A stretch of 39,529 nucleotides of DNA. Source: an uncultured Clostridia bacterium (GTDB taxonomy: Bacteria; Bacillota; Clostridia; Oscillospirales; Ruminococcaceae). The DNA lies in NCBI GenBank assembly GCA_945873955.1, contig CAMCFA010000019.1, positions 1-39,529 on the forward strand, in the 5' to 3' direction. The notes beneath the pieces are model-generated. The model was not told the origin of the DNA, did no database searches, and saw nothing but the letters and a program-made list of their open reading frames with translations. Position 1 is the first letter of the stretch, and the number at the start of each line of letters is the position of its first letter. Positions 33,681-39,529 of this stretch are shown piece after piece. Position numbers and translations under genes: made by a program.

Positions 33681-35472
33681 TCACCTATTGGTTTTTGGAG
33701 AACGCTTTCTTTGGTTGATACCCGGACAATCATCAACCTCCTCCCTAAACTCCACCGGCACCGGCTTCGGCGGATAAACCATCTGCACCGCCTCCGCAAG
33801 CTCGTGCCTGTCCGCATATTTCACCTCACGAGCGGAATGCTCCGCTATCTCCATACTGCTCCTCAAACCGTATCCCCCATTGCAGGAACAGCTTGAGTCT
33901 AGTCTTCATCGGGTGACAGCCGGTTTTCATCACAATAAAGTGACCTTTCGGCATGGATTTCAGTTCGTCCACAGTCATCAGCGGGCGCTCTATCATCTGA
34001 AGCGACTCACTGCCGCCGTCCCGTCCGGAGCTTTTCGTGACCGAACCGCTTAGAATCGTCTGCTTTCCGAGGTTTCGGGACATTTCTTCTGCGGTCTTGG
34101 AATTCGGTGCAAAGCTGCCGAACAGAGTGCATTGGCAGTTGTCCACGATTATTTCTGCACCCTCTTTTCCGTAGGTTTTCTCGAACTGCGCAAGCGACTG
34201 GATTATCGCCACAATTGAGATTTTTCGTGAACGTGAAGCCGAGAAAATCATCTCCAGCCCGTCTATTTTCGGCAGCGTACCTATCTCATCCGCATAGAAC
34301 ATCACACGCTTTTCAAGCTGACCGCCGCGCTCGTCCGCAACGGTCAGCATTTCTCTGTATAGCTGTTGAAAAATCAGCGAAATCAAGAAGTGCTTGGTCG
34401 CGTCCTCCTCCGGCAGTACAAGGTAAATTGCGGACTTGCGGCTGCAAAACTCCTCCACGTCAATTGAGGTGTCGAAACACAAAATCTGCTCCAACTCCGA
34501 GTCGATAAACGCATTGAACCGGGACAGAGCAGTTGACATAACGCTCGCCATAGCCTGCTCCGAGGAATTCAGCGCAGCTCCTGCAAACCACCTCGCCTTA
34601 TGCTCGGTCGGCAGCATATTTATCAGCTTCTGGAACGCAGTCGGCTCTTTGCCGCTGGTCGGTGCGAGAAGCTCCTGAATCAGCTTGAAAACGCTGATTA
34701 TATGCCGCTCCTCCGGAGGGCAGAACTCGGCAACTAACAGAATCACTGATGTAATCAAGCCCTCTGCCGACTCATAGAAGAACGCATTCTGACCCATGCT
34801 TGAAATATTTCCGTCCGCCGAAATTATTGTTTTGGCGGTTATTTTTGCGAACTTTTCTGCTTTCGCCTTGAATTCCAGCTTACCGCAGGTCTTATATAAG
34901 TCCATGTACTTGTTCACGAGATACAACATATTGTATCCGCTGCTGCGTGTTGGGTTTCTCAAATCAATCACCGACACCTTGTAACCGTAGTATTTCTCAG
35001 CAATCGTGGCGGTATTTCGGTAAAGGTCGCCTTTGCTGTCGGTGGTCACAAAGGACATTCCGACGGCGCAGCAGTACTCAATGTTGGGGTAGAGGAAATT
35101 CGCAGTCTTGCCCACGCCGGACGCACCAATCATCAGCGTGTGGATATCCGAATCGTCCACCAGCGCAGTCATCTGACCGCCGCGTTCCACACAGCCGACT
35201 ATCAGACCGTCAACCGTCGGAAGCTGCTCCCCGCGCCGCCACAATCCGGGCGTGTAGGGTATCTGCTTGTAGGTTCGGGATATTTCTTTCGGTGTTGCAA
35301 ACCGCGCCGCGCCGTGCTGACCGTTGCCCACAGGCTTGCTGGGGATTCCCTTGAGGGAGTAGGTGCTGCCAATTGCTGTTATAAGCCCGATTACAAGAAA
35401 AGCTGCCCCACACAGGCAGAGCAGCAGGATTTGTGTTGATGTCATGATTTCCTCCGTCACATAGATATACAC
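33681..35472 (-). CDS. VirD4/TraG-type coupling protein, frameshifted near the C-terminus
   Basis: The main frame runs 35472-33826 (548 codons). It has two N-terminal hydrophobic segments, Walker A GASGVGKTANF, Walker B RVMFYADEIG and conserved coupling-protein blocks (FVTTDSKGDLYR, SLAQFEKTYG, GHFIVMKTGCHPMK). Coupling proteins bring the relaxase-DNA complex to a type IV secretion channel. After WGIRFEEQYG the frame reads a few alien residues and stops, but the next frame (to 33681) continues HSAREVKYADRHELAEAVQM and VYPPKPVPVEF, the normal C-terminus, so a single frameshift near 33845 is likely. It may be an error or real decay; the ATPase core is intact. The ATG nearest the AGGAAA-type site may be slightly inside the 35472 start. 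Confidence 0.82.
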
Positions 35473-36851
35473 ACCTCCCGAGGTTCCTCATCAGGACTTT
35501 TCTCGGGCGTTTCTCTCTGCTCGTTCTGGTGGATAAGGCTTTCCTCCGCAGCAAGCCGCAGTGCAAAATCTGCGATCTCATAAAATTTCTTTGCTGTCAT
35601 TTTAAATTCGGAAGCAGTCTGCGAACGAGCACGGAGCAGCTCCACGCCTGCGCTCACAGCGCTTTTCAGCTTGTTGCTTTTCACCGGTATTCCTCCCTTG
35701 TCGAGATAGCATTTGTACTCCCGCGAAAGCTTGGATTTAATCTGTTCAAGCGGAAATTTCTCGCCTGAAATTCTCATGAAATGTTCGCTTGCAGAAAGAG
35801 AAAATTCCGCCAATCGAACATAATCGGCGGAATTGTAAATTGAAATCAGATCGGCAGATATGCGGTTTGAATTTATCTTCACCTCGCCTAACGCAGAAAC
35901 AAATTCAAGGTATTTTTCCTTGCGCTTGTGCGGAACTGGCGGCAAAAATTCCGCGCCATTCTGCTCTTTCAGAACCTCGTTCCAATCTTTCTGCTCCGGG
36001 GTTATTCGAAAGATTTCTGCGTACCCATGCTCCGAAAGAATATCCAGCAGACGCTCGGCGGCTTCAATTCCGCCCCCGTCATTGTCGGTGCATAGATAGA
36101 CCTTTTCAAGCTGCGAATGGCTTTCCAATGCGGTCAGAACTGCACTCTCATACACACCGTTCATCGCAATATAGCTGTGCTGCCGCCAGTCCTTTGGGTA
36201 CAGCGTGATGAACGACAGCATATCTATCGGAGCTTCAAACACATACAGTTTTTCGTCCACTCCGAAATGAGAAAAGCTGTACCGTGTATCCGACCCGGCA
36301 ACCGTGATCCTGAAAGGCTTTCCGAAGCTTATTGCAGAGCGTACCGAAGCTTGCTTGGGAACATTGTTTTCATCAGTTCCCACAAACACGACATTGTGGT
36401 ATTTCTTATCCTCAAACAGCTTTTTCTCGTGCGCGAAATGTGAGATAACATCAGGCGCAATATACCGCTGCTTGGACAAATAGGCGAATACACGCCGCAT
36501 ATCTTTATTTGCTTCGGGAAGAACAAACGGCTTTGCAGCAGACTTTTCAGACTTCTGACTTGTTACTGCAGAGATATGTCCGCCGAGCAGTTCCAACATG
36601 GCCTCCTGAAAACTCATGCCGAAGAATTCCTGCAAAAATCTGACCGCATAACCGCCGCGCTGGTTCTTGTGGTCATACCATTTTGCGCCGGAAATCGTAA
36701 CGCTGTCGTGCGTTCCAGAGCCGTCCGTGTAGATGTACTGGTAGGTGCTGCCGACCTTTTTCAGCCGTTCCCCCTTGCTTTGGAGGTATCGTGCAAGGTC
36801 GATAGTGTTTGCACGCTGAAAATCTTCGTCAGAAAAATTGATGTATTTCAA
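35457..36851 (-). CDS. Toprim/DUF3991 mobile-element protein (primase-like)
   Basis: 464 residues. The N-terminal zinc-finger-like DUF3991 module (about 1-95: FSDEDFQRANTIDLARYLQS, SGAKWYDHKNQRGG) is followed by a Toprim_2 domain (about 130-300) with LYVFEAPIDMLSFI (Glu) and VYLCTDNDGGGIEAAERL (Asp-x-Asp). The remainder is helical. Such proteins accompany relaxases in Firmicutes elements and probably help replicate or prime the transferred strand. The start is TTG 36851 behind AAAGGAAA. The 3' end overlaps the coupling-protein start by 16 bp, so the two are translated together. Confidence 0.82.
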   Translation of the reverse strand: MKYINFSDEDFQRANTIDLARYLQSKGERLKKVGSTYQYIYTDGSGTHDSVTISGAKWYDHKNQRGGYAVRFLQEFFGMSFQEAMLELLGGHISAVTSQKSEKSAAKPFVLPEANKDMRRVFAYLSKQRYIAPDVISHFAHEKKLFEDKKYHNVVFVGTDENNVPKQASVRSAISFGKPFRITVAGSDTRYSFSHFGVDEKLYVFEAPIDMLSFITLYPKDWRQHSYIAMNGVYESAVLTALESHSQLEKVYLCTDNDGGGIEAAERLLDILSEHGYAEIFRITPEQKDWNEVLKEQNGAEFLPPVPHKRKEKYLEFVSALGEVKINSNRISADLISIYNSADYVRLAEFSLSASEHFMRISGEKFPLEQIKSKLSREYKCYLDKGGIPVKSNKLKSAVSAGVELLRARSQTASEFKMTAKKFYEIADFALRLAAEESLIHQNEQRETPEKSPDEEPREVCISM

Positions 36852-36945
36852 GTGAATTTCCTTTCTTCAGAATATATTTTTTAGATTGGTTACTTAGCAT
36901 TGTGGGTTCACCATGAACCTACCCTCAGTCCACCTTGTGCGCACA

Positions 36946-37209
36946 TTAAGGCGGGCGCACCACGAAATACATATTCGACGAGTTCCCGCCGGACTGCCTG
37001 AATCTGCGTTCGCGCCGGATATACTGCGCCTTTTCAAGATCGGACAGCGCACGCTTCACGGTGCTTTTGGAAATTTTCAGGTCTGCGGCGATCGTGGTGA
37101 TTGACGGAAAGCATTTGCCGTCACGGTCGCAGCGGTCGGAGAGATAAATATAGACTGCCACAGCTCTGTGCGGCAGTCCGGACGAATAAATTTCACGATT
37201 TTTGAGCAT
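36946..37209 (-). CDS. Winged-helix DNA-binding protein of the mobilization module
   Basis: 87 residues from ATG 37209 behind AAGGGG. A single winged helix: AVYIYLSDRCDRDGKCFPSI, TTIAADLKISKSTVKRALSD, then RRERRFRQSGGNSSNMY as the wing. It resembles the helix-turn-helix of replication-initiator or phage O-like proteins. It lies 12 bp after the relaxase stop, so it is in the same operon. Role: regulator or accessory replication factor. Confidence 0.78.
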   Translation of the reverse strand: MLKNREIYSSGLPHRAVAVYIYLSDRCDRDGKCFPSITTIAADLKISKSTVKRALSDLEKAQYIRRERRFRQSGGNSSNMYFVVRPP

Positions 37210-37221
37210 AGTCACCCCTTG

Positions 37222-39390
37222 TTAGTATTTTGGCTCAAGCGGGTTTCCCTTGATTCCGAGTGCGGCTTTCTTGCGGTGAATAGCTTGCTTCAACTTGTGT
37301 TCGGTGCGGAATTTTTGTCCTCTGGAAATTCGGTTGTAATCCTTAGAGATAAGTCTGCCAAAGGATTTAAGCATGGTCAAAGCTGCATTCTGAATTGCCG
37401 ATTGATAAAAGTGATCCATATTTTCGATTGCCGTTTGAGCATATTCATTTCCGGACTCGGCAGACATTGTGAGCCAGTACAGAGCCATGTCGGTATCACG
37501 TTCCACACCCTTGCCGAACAAGTACATTTTGCCGAGCCAATATGAAGCCGCTGTATTTGCCAAATCAGCCGAATGTTTCAGCATTGCAAGACCTTTCTCA
37601 ACATTTTGGGACAAAAAAACACCCTCAACAAGCTGCTTGCCGTACTCGCAGAGGGCATATTTGTTATTCATTTCAGCAGATTTTCGGAGGTAATCCAAAG
37701 CCTTTTCCGGAGCAGCCTCACAGCCTATCCCTTTCAAGGTCATGATACCCAATCTGTACAACAGCATATCGTCTGCTAATACGGATTTCATTGTCTGAAA
37801 GCCCTTGTATGCTTCACAAAAATACCATTCGGATTCATCAGAATTTTTCTTTGTTCCAACACCGTCTTGAAGCATTTTAGCAGTTTCGTAGCAAGCGTAG
37901 GCATTGTGCTGGTCGGCAGATTTTTTATACCATGCAAACGCTTGTGAGCGATCCTGCTCCACACCATTTCCGAAATAATATAAGCCGCCGAGCGAATACT
38001 GAGCATAGCTGTTTCCAGCCAGAGTCGCTTTCTGAAACCATTTGAACGCCTCGGAATAATTCTGCTGAGTGCCATATCCTAGATTATACAGCTTGCCTAG
38101 ATTATACCAGATGTACGGCTGCATTTTTCCTGCCGATGATTCGAGGTACAGAAAACCTTTCAGTGCCTCGGCATAGTATTCCTGTGCCTTTGGGATATTT
38201 TCCTCTCCGAGCAAGCCCCGCTGATACATTTTTGCGACGTTATATATTGCTGGAACGTTAACCTTTTCCGCCTCGGATTGAAACAATGCGAAAGCCTTTT
38301 CGTAATCCTCATCATAAAGCAGGCTGCAGGCGGTTTTGTAATTATCCCGCCAGTTCATGTGGTAGCGCACATCAGAAATATCTTCCTGAGTGTCGTCAGC
38401 GATTTCTTCAATCTCATCGGGTGTAAAGCTCGGCATAGTTATTTCGATTTCGGTTGGTATATCCATATCCATGACCGCCCAGATTACCGCATTCTTAATG
38501 GGCTTAAACGCCTTGTTATCAGCCGGCGCTGGGAAATTCTGAACTGCGCTTGTGTAGGTTTCATATTTCTGCCGTTCAAGCTCACACCATTCCTCATACA
38601 TCTTTTTGAGAACGGGATTTTTCGCAAGCTCCGCAACAATTTCATCAACGGTTTTCTTGACGTTCGACTGCAAATAACCGTATACCTTTTTGCCTTTGGA
38701 TTTCTGAAGCTGAAAATACAGCTTTGGTATCAGCAGTTCAAGCTGCGAACTGGAACAATTGCTGTTCTGCAATTCTGAAACCAGATTCTGCATAACATTT
38801 TCCGCTTCACGGCGCAGCTTATCCCGCACCTGAGTCTGCTCCTGATACAAATTCTGCAGCTCGTCACGGTATATGTCGTTTGCGAATGCGCTGCGGATTT
38901 TCTCAATTCCGGTGTTCGAGAGATACCCCTCTTTCGGGTCGGTGGAATACACAACGATATGCACATGAGGATTGGTTTCCTTGTTGTGAAAGGCGGCATA
39001 CCAGCGGATATTCTGCGGTGAAATTTTCTGCGCCGCCGCAATATCCGAGATATGCCGCCGAACCAGCTCCCTCCATGCTTCCAATGTGTTGAATCCCATG
39101 CGCTCCGCATCGTCCCGCCGCAGGGAAACAATGTGCATCCACACTGTTCCGGAATGATTGGCTACTTCCTTTGCGGCTCTGTCAAGGACGATTGGATCGT
39201 CTTTGCCCGTGAATAGACCGTGAGATTTCGGGCGGGAATCAAGGTAGTTCATGAAAATCTCACGGTCAAGTTCTGTGTGCTGCTGCGGGATCGCAACGCC
39301 CTCGCGGGTCGCAATGTATTTCACATAGTTGCCGAGCTTTCCATGCGAGCCGGATTGTATATACCGGCTGGTTACTATGAGTTTGGGCAT
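37222..39390 (-). CDS. MobP-type relaxase fused to Sel1 repeats
   Basis: 722 residues. The N-terminal relaxase domain (about 1-200) has KLGNYVKYIATREG, WMHIVSLRRDDAERMGF and the three-His motif FHNKETNPHVHIVVYS (His135, 142, 144) that binds the metal for oriT nicking. A linker with coiled-coil character follows. Residues about 370-690 are Sel1/TPR-like repeats (for example YNVAKMYQRGLLGE, YNLGKLYNLGYGT, YSLGGLYYFGNGV, YWLGKMYLFGKGV), usually protein-binding scaffolds. The C-terminus is basic. ATG 39390 follows AAGGAA. It heads the mobilization operon; the Sel1 part may dock a host secretion apparatus (inference). Confidence 0.85.
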   Translation of the reverse strand: MPKLIVTSRYIQSGSHGKLGNYVKYIATREGVAIPQQHTELDREIFMNYLDSRPKSHGLFTGKDDPIVLDRAAKEVANHSGTVWMHIVSLRRDDAERMGFNTLEAWRELVRRHISDIAAAQKISPQNIRWYAAFHNKETNPHVHIVVYSTDPKEGYLSNTGIEKIRSAFANDIYRDELQNLYQEQTQVRDKLRREAENVMQNLVSELQNSNCSSSQLELLIPKLYFQLQKSKGKKVYGYLQSNVKKTVDEIVAELAKNPVLKKMYEEWCELERQKYETYTSAVQNFPAPADNKAFKPIKNAVIWAVMDMDIPTEIEITMPSFTPDEIEEIADDTQEDISDVRYHMNWRDNYKTACSLLYDEDYEKAFALFQSEAEKVNVPAIYNVAKMYQRGLLGEENIPKAQEYYAEALKGFLYLESSAGKMQPYIWYNLGKLYNLGYGTQQNYSEAFKWFQKATLAGNSYAQYSLGGLYYFGNGVEQDRSQAFAWYKKSADQHNAYACYETAKMLQDGVGTKKNSDESEWYFCEAYKGFQTMKSVLADDMLLYRLGIMTLKGIGCEAAPEKALDYLRKSAEMNNKYALCEYGKQLVEGVFLSQNVEKGLAMLKHSADLANTAASYWLGKMYLFGKGVERDTDMALYWLTMSAESGNEYAQTAIENMDHFYQSAIQNAALTMLKSFGRLISKDYNRISRGQKFRTEHKLKQAIHRKKAALGIKGNPLEPKY

Positions 39391-39420
39391 ACCACATTCC
39401 TTTCTTTATATTATTAATAT

Positions 39421-39460
39421 TATTAATGCCCAACTGCAAAGAAAAGCTGTTGGGCATTAA
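39421..39460. repeat. Strong inverted repeat upstream of the relaxase gene
   Basis: ATTAATGCCCAAC (39421-39433) and GTTGGGCATTAAT (39448-39460) form a perfect 13-bp stem, extendable by GC/GC. It lies between the relaxase and a divergent gene and could be an oriT hairpin, an operator or a terminator. Confidence 0.6.
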
Positions 39461-39504
39461 TGTTCTCAACTATTGATAATATTAAATTATCGGAGGTTAA
39501 TAAT

Positions 39505-39529
39505 ATGGATATTCCAATTTTTTTAAGCA
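39505..39529 (+). CDS. Start of a divergent gene, cut by the window edge
   Basis: ATG 39505 follows GGAGG (39492-39496) and opens MDIPIFLS before the window ends. Only eight codons are visible, so no function can be given. It is divergent from the relaxase operon. Confidence 0.5.

Noticed and set aside
1-39529. CRISPR array
   Set aside because: No regularly spaced short direct repeats were seen anywhere in the window.

Overview
The window looks like accessory DNA from a gut or rumen Clostridia species close to Ruminococcus (inference). The clues are two secreted GH5 cellulase-type enzymes with a Thr-rich linker, strong AGGAGG ribosome sites, LytTR/AgrC-type signalling, a TnpX/TndX-type large serine recombinase and a Firmicutes mobilization module. 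Almost everything is mobile, polymorphic or broken; no rRNA, tRNA, CRISPR array or core housekeeping operon was seen.

Layout. (1) 1-1375: a truncated IS3-family element abuts a truncated serine recombinase gene at about 905/906. (2) 1485-6283: a compact four-gene minus-strand operon with its own terminator: radical SAM/SPASM enzyme, thymidylate-kinase-like P-loop kinase, endonuclease/exonuclease/phosphatase (EEP) hydrolase and a SAMHD1/dGTPase-like HD hydrolase with a beta-rich insert. All four point to nucleotide chemistry. I do not recognise the set as a named system, and it is the best candidate here for an undescribed, possibly antiviral, system. (3) 6404-8684: IS30-like debris, then an XRE regulator, a LytTR response regulator and a histidine kinase that has lost its ATPase domain. 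(4) 8764-18708: an RHS polymorphic-toxin locus on the minus strand. It holds an RHS core with its toxin tip, an immunity gene, an orphan Hint-nuclease tip, a SUKH immunity gene, an orphan RHS-Hint-toxin tip, another immunity candidate and an RHS scrap. Long near-identical direct repeats (1161 bp and 435 bp) link the modules and would allow toxin-tip exchange. (5) 18685-27473: an 8789-bp insertion with ends TGTTGACC...GGTCAACA, flanked by the dinucleotide TC (GA on the other strand). It carries a large serine recombinase 56 bp from its right end, regulators, mobilization remnants and cellulase cargo. (6) 27474-33526: a secreted C-type-lectin/VWA/Ig-repeat protein. (7) 33681-39529: a mobilization module with a VirD4/TraG coupling protein (frameshifted near its end), a Toprim/DUF3991 protein, a winged-helix protein and a MobP-type relaxase fused to Sel1 repeats, with a divergent partial gene at the right edge.

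Main structural finding. The lectin/VWA/Ig ORF (minus, ends about 27443) and the RHS ORF (minus, begins about 18708) appear to be two halves of one gene of about 3570 codons, split inside its last Ig repeat by the 8789-bp element. Removing the element and one GA rejoins the halves in frame and rebuilds the repeat motif FTPSEIGRY with exactly the spacing of the other repeats. GA core dinucleotides are established for TnpX/TndX recombinases, which matches the resident recombinase. In the present arrangement the RHS half lacks a signal peptide and a convincing start, so toxin-tip delivery would depend on excision (inference).

Limits: all calls come from reading the sequence. Domain boundaries are approximate, toxin and immunity assignments rest mainly on position, and no homology search was run.
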